Shown: positions 57,041-64,000, counted from the stretch's first letter. The stretch: DNA of 64,000 nucleotides from Streptococcus mitis (GCF_902159415.1 NZ_CABGJU010000001.1:992001-1056000); one strand, 5' to 3'. Notes: generated by a model from the sequence alone, not told the origin. Program-made: numbers and translations.

Positions 57041-57841
57041 TTAAAATAGTTCATTTACTGAAGTAGTTTCTACTTCTTTTTTATTTTCTTGCTTAGTTGT
57101 TGGCTTTTCTTCAGTTACAGGTTTATTCTTAGCTGGACTAAGTGCGCCACGGATTGTGGTTAAAATTTTCAAGATTTTCTTGTCATCCACTTGGTCCATG
57201 TAGTAAGACTTACGTTTTCGGTCAACTTCACGATTGTAGTTACTTCCAATCTTTTCGGTATGGATCATTAAGTCAGAGTTACCATTGATAAGGTTCACAT
57301 ACTTATCTTTCAAACTTGGTTTGTCCTTAGTAGCATTCCCATTGTCATCATATTCAGAGATTTGTCGACTGATATAGATAACATTCATCGGTAAGGCTTT
57401 TAGGTCAATCACCAATTCGGTAACTGCTTGATTGAAGAAGTCATAACCTTTACCGTATGGAATTTCAGACAAGGATTTCAAACGAGGTTTACCTGCTGGT
57501 GTCAATTCGTCACAAACTGCAATCTTAATCATTTCAATGACATCATCGATTACATCGACTACAACTGTTTCATAAGAATGTTTTTGTGTTTGAAGTGCCA
57601 ATAGGATTTCTCCTAACTGTTTAATAACCGAGTTGGTAATTCGTCCAGAGGTGTCTTTTTCATTCAATAGCTGGATACTTGGTACGCTATTAGCTTCAGC
57701 ATTCCCATCTGTATTTAACACAATAGGGTTTGGAAATTCGTTTGCTAGATAAGACTTACCACTCATGGTTTCACCATAGATGAAATAATTGCGAGGGGTG
57801 TCTTTTGGTATTTGTGGTTTGTTTTCTGGTAGTTTAAACAA
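57041..57841 (-). CDS. RecA-like AAA ATPase (Sak4-like)
   Basis: 266 residues. Walker A GETMSGKSYLAN near residue 30 and a Walker B in VVVDVIDDV. The size and neighbours fit the Sak4 type of single-strand annealing/recombinase ATPases. The C-terminus is a lysine/glutamate-rich tail ending VNELF. Confidence 0.85.
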   Translation of the reverse strand: MFKLPENKPQIPKDTPRNYFIYGETMSGKSYLANEFPNPIVLNTDGNAEANSVPSIQLLNEKDTSGRITNSVIKQLGEILLALQTQKHSYETVVVDVIDDVIEMIKIAVCDELTPAGKPRLKSLSEIPYGKGYDFFNQAVTELVIDLKALPMNVIYISRQISEYDDNGNATKDKPSLKDKYVNLINGNSDLMIHTEKIGSNYNREVDRKRKSYYMDQVDDKKILKILTTIRGALSPAKNKPVTEEKPTTKQENKKEVETTSVNELF

Positions 57842-57844
57842 GGT

Positions 57845-59038
57845 TTATTCTCCTTTATAATAAAATTCAATTACATTTACATCATGCTGCTGACGACTTC
57901 CTGTTATACGCCACAGCAACTGTCGATAGTCGTCATATTCTCCAGAACCTTCTTCTACTGGATCTAGTACGACAATAGTTTGGTATTTGTGTTGTAGGCC
58001 ATCTACACCTACACCTAAGACTTGACTGGTAGCGACTACTATTTGATTATCAATACCGTCTTTTATATCTCCAGTCCAGATACCAATGCTTGGATGCCTT
58101 TCACGGATAACATTTACAATCTGTTTGGACTTGCTGACAATCAACATATCGTGTGGCGCTCGTTCAATTAGTCCGTCAAGTTCTAACATCAAAGGCGTGT
58201 CTTGGTTGACTACTTTTAACTTTGGAAAATCAATATCTACACCAGTTTGGTTTAGGTAGCGCTCAAAGGTGTTTCTCCCAAAAGATTGTTTAGCCATGGC
58301 AGTCTTTCCATTTACTGTGACTAGGTTTAACTTTCTAAACTTAGCAAGTTTTTCTGGATTGCCAGGAGCAACTCTCTTTTGATAGAATTTAATTTCAAAA
58401 CCGTTATTCTCAACTGCATTTTCGATTTCTTCGATTTCTTCCCATCTAAAGAAGTTTGGTAGGTTTGAGACATAACTTTCATAATCTCTAAAATCTTCCC
58501 ACTTCTCTTTTGAATAACTGAATGGATCATAGACCATTTTTCCGTGAGTCTTTTGCCAATCAAATTTATTGTTAGGTGTTGCCCATCCGAAAATGATTTT
58601 TTCAAGCGGATAGAAGTTTTGACCTTTTTTTCTAATTGGTGTTGCTGAAAGACCTATCGTGTATTTACGCTTTATTTTGCGATATAAGGCGACTTGTTTA
58701 TCGCTCGACATATTCTGCCATTCGTCTACTATTAGCACATCACAGGCTAATTTATGCCCCTTTTTGACTTGATTTTGAAGATACCTATCTGTCTGAATGA
58801 TAATCTCAACATCTTTATCAAAATTCATAAACTTGACTGCATCTATCCAACCGTTCAGAATCGCTAGTCGGTTGTTTGTGATGATGATTTTTTTAGCTTT
58901 TTTATGTTTAGCGATGGCAAGAGCGCATATAGTTTTGCCACGTCCACCTAAAGCTTCAAGGAATATACCATTGGATAAGTGGTCACTTCTCTTGACTGCT
59001 TCAGCTTGCCACTTTCTTAGAGTTATCGTGATACTCAC
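57845..59038 (-). CDS. SNF2/DEAD-like helicase
   Basis: 397 residues. Motif I LGGRGKTICALAIA, motif II VDEWQN, motif III GLSATPIR, then a second RecA-like lobe with VATSQVLGVGVDGL and ITGSRQQHDVNV. A phage replication/recombination helicase. Overlaps the RuvC-like gene by 38 bases. Confidence 0.88.
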   Translation of the reverse strand: MSITITLRKWQAEAVKRSDHLSNGIFLEALGGRGKTICALAIAKHKKAKKIIITNNRLAILNGWIDAVKFMNFDKDVEIIIQTDRYLQNQVKKGHKLACDVLIVDEWQNMSSDKQVALYRKIKRKYTIGLSATPIRKKGQNFYPLEKIIFGWATPNNKFDWQKTHGKMVYDPFSYSKEKWEDFRDYESYVSNLPNFFRWEEIEEIENAVENNGFEIKFYQKRVAPGNPEKLAKFRKLNLVTVNGKTAMAKQSFGRNTFERYLNQTGVDIDFPKLKVVNQDTPLMLELDGLIERAPHDMLIVSKSKQIVNVIRERHPSIGIWTGDIKDGIDNQIVVATSQVLGVGVDGLQHKYQTIVVLDPVEEGSGEYDDYRQLLWRITGSRQQHDVNVIEFYYKGE

Positions 59039-59486
59039 TCACCACCTTCCCAATATCTTGAATGACTTCTTCAATGTCATTTCTCATCGCCCAGAACAAT
59101 CCAAGTCTTGCTGCTGCTCGTATGTCTTGGTGGTGACTTTTTTCAAATTTCCACAAACCTAAGATTTTTAAAAGGTCGTCTGGAATATCCGACTTGTACC
59201 CACCGTTATATTGAAGAATGGCATCTGGATAACACAACTGGATATAAGCGATGGTTTCAAGTACGCTATTATCTTTTGACTTGTCGGTATCCCTTACTTT
59301 GTATTCCTCGATAATAACGACATCGCACTCAAGACTTTTTCCGATTTCGTGAAACCACTTAGCAAATCCCTTCATACCATAAGAAACTGCCCAGCTATCG
59401 ACTAACCTCGCATTGTCTAACAAGACAACTCCTGTTGTACTGGTTTCAATTTTGTTACTTGATGGATCAATAGCTAAAATTTTCAT
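59001..59486 (-). CDS. RuvC-like Holliday junction resolvase
   Basis: 161 residues of an RNase H fold: first acidic strand KILAIDPSSN, second ECDVVIIEEYKV, C-terminal HHQDIRAAARLGLFW with the D(x)RAAxR motif of RuvC. It probably resolves recombination or packaging intermediates. ATG at 59486 (TGATG with the upstream stop). Confidence 0.8.
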   Translation of the reverse strand: MKILAIDPSSNKIETSTTGVVLLDNARLVDSWAVSYGMKGFAKWFHEIGKSLECDVVIIEEYKVRDTDKSKDNSVLETIAYIQLCYPDAILQYNGGYKSDIPDDLLKILGLWKFEKSHHQDIRAAARLGLFWAMRNDIEEVIQDIGKVVSEYHDNSKKVAS

Positions 59487-59845
59487 CAAACACCAACTTT
59501 CTCAGTCAGCACTCCTGGATAAAGGGCTGTGTTAAACCAATTTTGTTTATTTACCTTTGCAAAGGTAAATAGCGCCTTAATTTCTTTTGCTTGTTTTTCG
59601 AATCTTCGGATATCTTCCTCCGATTCAAAGATAGGTTTTTCTTTGTATTTAGCAACTGTGATCAACTTGTACTCTGGAGTAAATACCGGCTTTTCATTTC
59701 CCTGATCAAGATTTGTTTCGTCTACTTTCACAAAACGAATCGCAACATCAAATAGAAAATCTTCAGTAACAAGTACTTCAATTGATTCCGGTCCAATCAC
59801 AACTGCTAGTGAATCTGTTACTCGTGTTTTATTCATCAATTCCAT
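59486..59845 (-). CDS. Hypothetical phage protein
   Basis: 119 residues, no domain recognised; N-terminal beta-rich half (SLAVVIGPESIEVLVTEDFL) and a helical end. Part of the recombination operon by position. Confidence 0.6.
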   Translation of the reverse strand: MELMNKTRVTDSLAVVIGPESIEVLVTEDFLFDVAIRFVKVDETNLDQGNEKPVFTPEYKLITVAKYKEKPIFESEEDIRRFEKQAKEIKALFTFAKVNKQNWFNTALYPGVLTEKVGV

Positions 59846-60324
59846 TACTTAATCCTCAAACTTCTACTTTCTTGCAAGGTAGCACCCTTGACTTTCTTAC
59901 CTGCATTCAGCAATTCCTTGATAGCATTTTTGTCAGGTTTTTTTGCAATTACAAAATATTTCTTAGGTAATTGCTCTTCATCTACAACTACTGAAGGTTG
60001 ATTTTTCGCTAAAAATACTGTGAAGAGTAATCCCTTAACTTTTTCATATCCAGTGATTTCAAAAGCTTTTTGTAAACAAGTTTTAAGCCAGGTTATGTCA
60101 TTATCAATTGATTTATACCTTGCTGTCAGTCGGTCAATTTCATCTTTAAGAGCTTTCTTATCAGATTCTTTATTTTTGATAACCTTAACTGTGTTTTCAA
60201 CTTTTTCTTCAAATTGATCAGTCCAATCAAGCGATTCTAAAGTGTCAAGTTTTGCTTCTTCATCTAACCCCTCAATATCATTGATTCGCTTAAAAGTACC
60301 TGTTAATTCATAAAGTGTTGCCAT
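59845..60324 (-). CDS. Gp157 family protein
   Basis: 159 residues; siphovirus Gp157 with a helical coil (KNKESDKKALKDEIDRLTARY) and the typical C-terminal PSVVVDEEQLPKKYFVIAKK. Known from S. thermophilus phages and reported there to interfere with phage infection when expressed by the host. Function unknown. Confidence 0.87.
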   Translation of the reverse strand: MATLYELTGTFKRINDIEGLDEEAKLDTLESLDWTDQFEEKVENTVKVIKNKESDKKALKDEIDRLTARYKSIDNDITWLKTCLQKAFEITGYEKVKGLLFTVFLAKNQPSVVVDEEQLPKKYFVIAKKPDKNAIKELLNAGKKVKGATLQESRSLRIK

Positions 60325-60665
60325 TATTTAGTCACCTCTTTCATTAGTTTATTTGCTTCTTTGATTAGCAATCGCATAACGTTGCTATCTGTTTCTTTTT
60401 CTGCTGCACGAGTCAGCATTTCCACCCACTCACGTCTAGTATCGTTTTTCCAATCAACCAACTCTGTGAGTGCTTTTGTGTGATTAAAGTAAGGCGAATA
60501 GTCAAACGACTTATCTTCCAAGCGGATACATTTTCCTGCCTTGATGTCTTTGGCTAAATTTGCCCTCACATTGCTATTTGTTGTACCGACAACCTCAGCT
60601 ACTTCATCATATGAGGCAGTAGGGTGGTCTTTATAATATTCCCTAATTCGTTCCGCTTGAGTCAT
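60324..60665 (-). CDS. Helix-turn-helix phage protein
   Basis: 113 residues; N-terminal HTH (PTASYDEVAEVVGTTNSNVRANLAKDI) and a helical C-terminus. May regulate early genes. One-base overlap with Gp157. Confidence 0.65.
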   Translation of the reverse strand: MTQAERIREYYKDHPTASYDEVAEVVGTTNSNVRANLAKDIKAGKCIRLEDKSFDYSPYFNHTKALTELVDWKNDTRREWVEMLTRAAEKETDSNVMRLLIKEANKLMKEVTK

Positions 60666-60806
60666 TTAGTCATACTCCCTTCCTTTAAATTCATTAACTA
60701 AATCCACACTTCCACACTTCGGACATTCAATGATTGGGTAACTATCGACATACTCGAATGTGTTTCCACAATCTCTACATCCACACTTCCAGATATATAG
60801 GCTCAT
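60666..60806 (-). CDS. Small zinc-ribbon phage protein (46 residues)
   Basis: Reads MSLYIWKCGCRDCGNTF... with CGC..C and CPKCGS cysteine pairs and ends KGREYD. GGGGTG sits 5 bases before the ATG at 60806. Missed by length filters but a clear coding frame between two phage genes. It resembles short rubredoxin-like/zinc-ribbon phage proteins. Confidence 0.8.
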   Translation of the reverse strand: MSLYIWKCGCRDCGNTFEYVDSYPIIECPKCGSVDLVNEFKGREYD

Positions 60807-60810
60807 ACAA

Positions 60811-61053
60811 TCACCCCTTTGGATGTGGTAGGGCAAGTAGTTCAGGTCTTAACCCTTCTGGTTTTTGTGTGTCATAAGTAAATTGACGGTCACAGTTACG
60901 AATGTTCATACGTGCGATGGTATAGAAATCTTCCTGTTCCTCTACTTCCTCGACTTTCTGTTCTTCTTTAGCAGTCAATACCATAATCGAAAATAAGATG
61001 ATGAATATCACTGCTACTCCGAGTAATTGTTCTGCGATGTTTGGTTCTATCAT
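60811..61053 (-). CDS. Small membrane phage protein
   Basis: 80 residues; one transmembrane helix (LLGVAVIFIILFSIMVL), acidic stretch (EEQKVEEVEEQEDF) and a conserved-looking end RPELLALPHPKG. Unknown function. Confidence 0.65.
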   Translation of the reverse strand: MIEPNIAEQLLGVAVIFIILFSIMVLTAKEEQKVEEVEEQEDFYTIARMNIRNCDRQFTYDTQKPEGLRPELLALPHPKG

Positions 61054-61064
61054 TGTTTATACCT

Positions 61065-61319
61065 CTAATGTTCTACTTTCCAAATTCGACAACGGGATTT
61101 CACTCCAGACGAAGTCTTGTCTTGGAATTCCCAGTCATTACCGTATACTCCATAAGCTTCGTAAGAAGCTGATTTTAAATAAGCGATAGCTTCTTCTTTT
61201 GTGTCAAAAACAATAGCTGAATAATCTTGCTCACCAACAGGTAAAAAATCTCTTCCAATAATACTGAATTCATCTTCCCCTGTTTCAATATTTTTGACAT
61301 AGATTGATATGATATACAT
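61065..61319 (-). CDS. Hypothetical phage protein
   Basis: 84 residues, mixed alpha/beta, YIISIYVKNIETGEDEFSIIG at the start. No recognised family. It lies in the early operon. Confidence 0.6.
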   Translation of the reverse strand: MYIISIYVKNIETGEDEFSIIGRDFLPVGEQDYSAIVFDTKEEAIAYLKSASYEAYGVYGNDWEFQDKTSSGVKSRCRIWKVEH

Positions 61320-61321
61320 TT

Positions 61322-61495
61322 CTACACCTCCAATAATTTTTCAAGGTCTGCGATGCGCTGATAAAGTATTTGGTTTTCTTCCTGTGCTGCAATCAATTCT
61401 TGATTTAAGTCCAACGCAACCAATCGCCAATCGGTGTTGACTTCGATTTTTGTTGTGTTGAAAAACCATTTTGTCATTCTGTCTAATAGTTTCAT
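61322..61495 (-). CDS. Small coiled-coil phage protein (57 residues)
   Basis: Starts MKLLDRMTKWFFNTTKIEV and ends LYQRIADLEKLLEV, with a coiled coil. ATG at 61495 overlaps the stop of the upstream gene (ATGA), supporting a coupled small gene shorter than the usual length cutoff. Confidence 0.68.
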   Translation of the reverse strand: MKLLDRMTKWFFNTTKIEVNTDWRLVALDLNQELIAAQEENQILYQRIADLEKLLEV

Positions 61496-61809
61496 GTTAA
61501 AACTCCCAATTGTTTTTCTTTTTTAAGATTTTCTATCATCTCTGCTAATGTCTCTTTTTTAGTACGGTAACGATTTCTGCTTTTCCATTTAACGAATAAT
61601 CTAAAACCTTCATAATTGATAAATACTAGCTTGTGAGTTGGATTGTCAATAAACTGTTTAAAGTCAGGATGCTCTCTCATCTCAGTAGCCCAGACTTTAG
61701 CAGTTCCAACTGTGAGACCTTCCCACATCTGACAAAGGTGTGTATAATCTCCATGAGTCGCTTTTTCGTTAATTCCTACTGGTTTGTAAGTGATTTCTGC
61801 TTTAGGCAT
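61492..61809 (-). CDS. Hypothetical phage protein, possibly DUF771-like
   Basis: 105 residues with WEGLTVGTAKVWATEMREHP and LVFINYEGFRLFVKWKSRNRYRTKKE. The basic C-terminal half resembles excisionase-like DUF771 proteins, but the match is only by eye. AAAGGAAAAT precedes the ATG. Confidence 0.55.
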   Translation of the reverse strand: MPKAEITYKPVGINEKATHGDYTHLCQMWEGLTVGTAKVWATEMREHPDFKQFIDNPTHKLVFINYEGFRLFVKWKSRNRYRTKKETLAEMIENLKKEKQLGVLT

Positions 61810-61828
61810 GGATTTTCCTTTCTTTTTG

Positions 61829-61886
61829 TGATATAATTCAGTTAGTTATTTTAGTAAGCGCCTGACTTCTGTTGGGTGCTTTTTTG
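61829..61886 (+). ncRNA. Candidate short plus-strand RNA
   Basis: An extended -10 TGATATAAT (61829-61837) is followed about 20-50 bases later by a terminator, AGCGCC (61857-61862) with GGTGCT (61875-61880) then TTTTTT. The RNA would be about 45 bases, cover no gene on plus, and run divergent to the gene at 61492-61809, starting just before its ribosome site. The -35 (TGGATT) is weak. Confidence 0.45.
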
Positions 61887-61887
61887 T

Positions 61888-62106
61888 TCAGTTATATACT
61901 GTTACGGTATAGACTATCTTGCTTGTTCTATCACTAGAATGTACAGTTGACTTCTCGACTGTTATATCTGACGTATTATTGGTCATTTTGAAGAACAAAT
62001 ACAACAAACACTCTCGTAAAATCTTTAATTTTAAGGGAACAGATAGAAATCGTTTGATTTCAAGTTCAATCGGACTAAAGTTGTTTGATGATGTTATATT
62101 GTTCAT
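61888..62106 (-). CDS. Hypothetical phage protein
   Basis: 72 residues, MNNITSSNNFSPIELEIKRF at the start and rich in Ser/Thr in its second half; no domain. AAAGGAATATT precedes the ATG. It starts immediately upstream of the divergent moron. Support is mainly the ribosome site and position. Confidence 0.45.
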   Translation of the reverse strand: MNNITSSNNFSPIELEIKRFLSVPLKLKILRECLLYLFFKMTNNTSDITVEKSTVHSSDRTSKIVYTVTVYN

Positions 62107-62123
62107 AATATTCCTTTCTAAAT

Positions 62124-62132
62124 TTGGTATAA
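62124..62132 (+). promoter_or_regulatory. Moron promoter (extended -10)
   Basis: TGG-TATAAT (62124-62132), 30 bases before the moron ATG. The -35 position (ATAATA) is poor, so this is an extended -10 promoter. It lies outside the repressor operators, so it can be active in the lysogen. Confidence 0.6.
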
Positions 62133-62162
62133 TAAAGATAATAAATTGATTGGAGAAAAAAT

Positions 62163-62822
62163 ATGACTGAAAAAATTTGTTTTATCGTAACTGCTATTGG
62201 TGAATCTGGAACAGAAACTAGAGATAGAGCAGATGAGGTTTTTTCTTACCTGATAGCCCCAGTCTGTGAGGAATTAGGATATAAACCAGTACGAGTTGAC
62301 CAAGTAGATGCAGTTGATAATATCAATGAAACTATCATCAACTACCTTAAGACTGCACCTATGGTTGTAGCAGATATGACAGGACACAATCCGAATGCAT
62401 TTTATGAATTAGGATTTCGACAAGCAAAAGAACTCCCTTTGGTTCCTATCATACAAGCAGGTAATGGACTTCCTTTTGATGTCATATCTCAAAGAACTGT
62501 TTTCTATAACCTTTCTGTTGGAAAAATCGGGCAATCAAAAAGGGAACTGAAAGCTAAAATGAAAAGTTTCGAAAACTTTGAAATGCCTGAGAATCGTGCC
62601 GAAAGAGATCTTACACTTGAGGATCTCAATGACAATTTGACTAAAAAGCTAAACAAGATACTTAATCTGTTAGAAAAGCAACAGTCTTATTCTCCTCTCA
62701 TACATACGCATGATTTTAATTTAAGAACACCACAAATTGACTATCAGTCATTCGTCCAACAATCTCAAGATAGAATCACTCAGGCTCAGAGCCTGCTATC
62801 ATCCCTCGAAGATAAGAAATAA
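62163..62822 (+). CDS. Deoxyribosyltransferase/TIR-like moron protein
   Basis: 219 residues. The N-terminal half is a Rossmann-like domain of the nucleoside 2-deoxyribosyltransferase/TIR-like superfamily: TEKICFIVTAIGESG, VRVDQVDAVDNINETI, VVADMTGHNPNAFYELGFRQAKE (ADxTGxNPNxFYELG motif, with the nucleotide-binding Glu). The C-terminal half is helical. The gene has its own promoter and intrinsic terminator and runs against the early operon, the hallmark of a moron. Proteins with this motif include NAD-hydrolysing and nucleotide-modifying enzymes in antiphage systems. A role in excluding other phages is inferred, not shown. Confidence 0.7.
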   Translation: MTEKICFIVTAIGESGTETRDRADEVFSYLIAPVCEELGYKPVRVDQVDAVDNINETIINYLKTAPMVVADMTGHNPNAFYELGFRQAKELPLVPIIQAGNGLPFDVISQRTVFYNLSVGKIGQSKRELKAKMKSFENFEMPENRAERDLTLEDLNDNLTKKLNKILNLLEKQQSYSPLIHTHDFNLRTPQIDYQSFVQQSQDRITQAQSLLSSLEDKK

Positions 62823-62928
62823 GTATTTCCTGCTGCTTTTGAATTTCAGCAATTTCTTCAATCTTCACGTTTATAAGTATAATTGTCCTCAAAACATCGT
62901 TGAGGGCATTTTTTTCAATTTCTTTCAT
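62776..62928 (-). CDS. Small phage protein following cro
   Basis: 50 residues, MKEIEKNALNDVLRTIILIN, with a helical pattern. GGAG is 5 bases before the ATG at 62928. Its end overlaps the convergent moron by 47 bases. Present between cro and early genes in related phages only by position; no function. Confidence 0.5.
   Translation of the reverse strand: MKEIEKNALNDVLRTIILINVKIEEIAEIQKQQEILISYLRGMIAGSEPE
62884..62915 (+). terminator. Terminator of the moron
   Basis: TGTCCTCAA (62884-62892) pairs with TTGAGGGCA (62900-62908) with one wobble and is followed by seven T. It closes the plus-strand transcript within the short minus gene. Confidence 0.82.
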
Positions 62929-62945
62929 GTTTGCTCCTTTCTCGT

Positions 62946-62960
62946 ATGATTTAAAATCAT
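62946..62960. promoter_or_regulatory. Operator palindrome copy 1
   Basis: ATGATTTAAAATCAT, two 7-bp arms around one A, between the 62776 gene and cro. Identical to two more copies near 63200. Its place downstream of cro suggests a distal operator, possibly for looping. Confidence 0.78.
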
Positions 62961-62975
62961 ATGCTTTGTAAAAAA

Positions 62976-63176
62976 TTAAACGCCTAAAAGGTCGCTTGCC
63001 GTTGTTTCCAAAATTTCGCAAAGTTTCAAAAGATGTTGCGCCTTGATTGAAGAAATATCTTTCTCCCAAGCGTTGATTGTTTGGGGGCGTACTCCGACAA
63101 GTTCAGCGAGTTGTGCTTGCGTCATCTTGTCGTGCCTTGCTCGCAACTCTGCGATTGTGATCGTTGGCTTACTCAT
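62976..63176 (-). CDS. Cro-like repressor
   Basis: 66 residues, HTH type: IAELRARHDKMTQAQLAELVGVRPQTINAWEK, ending TTASDLLGV. It heads the leftward lytic operon and faces the repressor gene. Expressed from the promoter at 63230-63258. Ribosome site AAAGGAGAGG. Confidence 0.88.
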   Translation of the reverse strand: MSKPTITIAELRARHDKMTQAQLAELVGVRPQTINAWEKDISSIKAQHLLKLCEILETTASDLLGV

Positions 63177-63195
63177 ATACCTCTCCTTTCTTTTT

Positions 63196-63210
63196 ATGAT
63201 TTAAAATCAT
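63196..63210. promoter_or_regulatory. Operator palindrome copy 2
   Basis: ATGATTTAAAATCAT, close behind the cro promoter start and before its ribosome site. Confidence 0.8.
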
Positions 63211-63229
63211 TTATTTGATTTATGAGTTT

Positions 63230-63258
63230 ATTATATATGATTTAAAATCATCTGTCAA
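63230..63258 (-). promoter_or_regulatory. Lytic promoter of cro with operator copy 3 in its spacer
   Basis: On minus, TTGACA (63253-63258), a 17-bp spacer and TATAAT (63230-63235), the consensus sigma-A promoter. The operator ATGATTTAAAATCAT fills 63237-63251, so a bound repressor would block RNA polymerase directly. Confidence 0.88.
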
Positions 63259-63308
63259 CTACTTTTTTGATTTTTTTTCATATTTTTTTATCTTTTTTAT
63301 CGTTTCAC

Positions 63309-63337
63309 TTGATTTAAAATCATTTCTTCTATATAAT
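63309..63337 (+). promoter_or_regulatory. Repressor promoter with operator copy 4
   Basis: TTGATT (63309-63314), 17 bp, TATAAT (63332-63337) on plus. The operator variant TTGATTTAAAATCAT (63309-63323) covers the -35. The repressor could thus control its own synthesis. Confidence 0.82.
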
Positions 63338-63366
63338 AGACTTATAGAACGTAAGGAGAAAAAATC

Positions 63367-63729
63367 ATGGTTAGCAAGGAAAGATACCTAGAAATAGGAC
63401 AAAGAATTAAAGAATTAAGGGAAGCAAGAAATATTGAACAAGGGGAATTAGCTAGTATGTTAGGCTATAAATCCCAAACTACAGTTTCAAAATGGGAACG
63501 TGGTATCAATTTGCCTACTGGTAAGAAATTGATCGCATTAGCAAAAGTATTTAATACTTCTACTAACGATATTTTGAGAATTGAAAAACCAACTGAACCC
63601 GAATTTACTTCATCCGACCTACGCAAAATGGCAGAAAATGCAAAAACATTCGACGGTAAACCGTTGGATGAGGAAGATATTAATGCCATCCAAAATATTA
63701 TTGAGATATATCTCAAAGGAAGAAAATGA
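63367..63729 (+). CDS. CI-like (ImmR-type) phage repressor
   Basis: 120 residues: N-terminal HTH (IGQRIKELREARNIEQGELASMLGYKSQTTVSKWE in pieces) and a short C-terminal acidic dimerisation part. There is no LexA-like autocleavage peptidase domain. Its stop overlaps the ImmA start as ATGA, so induction probably works through ImmA cleavage. AAGGAG precedes the ATG. Confidence 0.87.
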   Translation: MVSKERYLEIGQRIKELREARNIEQGELASMLGYKSQTTVSKWERGINLPTGKKLIALAKVFNTSTNDILRIEKPTEPEFTSSDLRKMAENAKTFDGKPLDEEDINAIQNIIEIYLKGRK

Positions 63730-64000
63730 GTATCAATGAAATTTGTAAAAAATACGGAGTAAGAATTGAATACTTCGATAAGGACCTGTGGGATAGAAAC
63801 GGCATCTATATAGATGAAATCAAAGTCGTGTTTGTGAGCAAGGACTTAGCGCCTGAAAAACAAAAACAAGTCATTCTGCATGAATTAGGGCATATAGAGC
63901 ATACTAAAGAAGAATATAAGAATACTCTTATTAGATGTGAGAATGAAGCCAACAGAAATATGATCCATCATCTTTTGGTGGATGCTTTGGGAGAATTAGA
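63726..64000 (+). CDS. ImmA/IrrE metalloprotease, 3' partial
   Basis: Starts MSINEICKKYGVRIEYFDKD; the zinc motif HELGHIEHTKEE (HExxH) is visible around residue 58-70. Such proteases cut the linked repressor after DNA damage and start prophage induction (known for ICEBs1). The window ends inside the gene. Confidence 0.88.
   Translation, partial: MSINEICKKYGVRIEYFDKDLWDRNGIYIDEIKVVFVSKDLAPEKQKQVILHELGHIEHTKEEYKNTLIRCENEANRNMIHHLLVDALGEL

Larger units (their letters stand above)
26404..64000. mobile_element. Prophage (siphovirus type), right end outside the window
   Basis: Every gene from 26607 on is phage-like and ordered as a temperate siphovirus: lysin, holins, tail, head, packaging, late regulator, DNA modification, replication, immunity. 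All are on minus except the moron at 62163 and the repressor/ImmA pair. The left boundary must be between the SPFH start (26403) and the lysin terminator (26542). The integrase and right attachment site would lie past 64000. No disrupted phage gene is evident, so it may be intact. Confidence 0.93.

Noticed and set aside
61919-62149. Plus-strand open frame before the moron
   Set aside because: It ends over the moron promoter and no ribosome site or known sequence supports it; the minus frame has a ribosome site.

Overview
The window looks like the chromosome of a mitis-group Streptococcus (pneumoniae/mitis/oralis-like) carrying a nearly complete resident prophage. The evidence for the host is the accA-to-fabM type II fatty acid cluster with fabK in place of fabI, the FabT regulator and FabM isomerase, a short ssbB next to groESL with a competence-type promoter box, and a LytA-like choline-binding lysin in the prophage. 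This assignment rests on remembered gene families and gene order, not on a database search.

Positions 1-26403 are host DNA. On the plus strand lie a partial SPFH protein, efp, an Asp23 protein and nusB (1-2517). On the minus strand follow a CPBP protease and the fatty acid cluster accA-accD-accC-fabZ-accB-fabF-fabG-fabD-fabK-acpP-fabH-fabT-fabM (2569-14005). The acc genes make malonyl-CoA, fabD loads it onto AcpP, FabH/F/G/Z/K run the elongation cycle, FabM makes the unsaturated branch and FabT represses the cluster. A FabT-type operator lies upstream of fabK. Aspartokinase, a DUF956 protein and serS with a T-box leader come next on plus. On minus follow groSL with CIRCE and a CtsR-like box, a structured intergenic repeat, ssbB, an SDR, ytpR, a thioredoxin, small DUF proteins, a hemerythrin/PAS protein with a DUF1858 partner, an EcsC-like protein and a second SPFH protein.

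Positions from about 26404 to the window end are a tailed-phage prophage (siphovirus type). Almost everything is on the minus strand, so it reads right to left: immunity region (repressor and ImmA on plus, Cro on minus, four copies of one operator palindrome), early and replication genes (Gp157, RuvC-like nuclease, helicase, Sak4-like ATPase, DUF669, PrimPol, VirE-like helicase), an iteron-rich putative origin, DNA modification genes (C5 methyltransferase; N6-adenine methyltransferase plus half-size HsdS-like partner), late regulator, HNH, terminase, portal, ClpP-like protease, capsid, tail, holins and lysin. The integrase and right attachment site are outside the window.

The most notable observations are: three apparent recoding sites in the structural operon (+1 at the end of the capsid gene, -1 at the end of the major tail gene, -1 in the tail assembly chaperone); a phage tRNA-Trp-like gene and a tRNA acceptor/T-arm minihelix; a compact iteron origin; a self-contained plus-strand moron encoding a deoxyribosyltransferase/TIR-like protein between early genes; a type I-like M/S pair without an R subunit; and a lysogeny switch in which the operator fills the spacer of the cro promoter.
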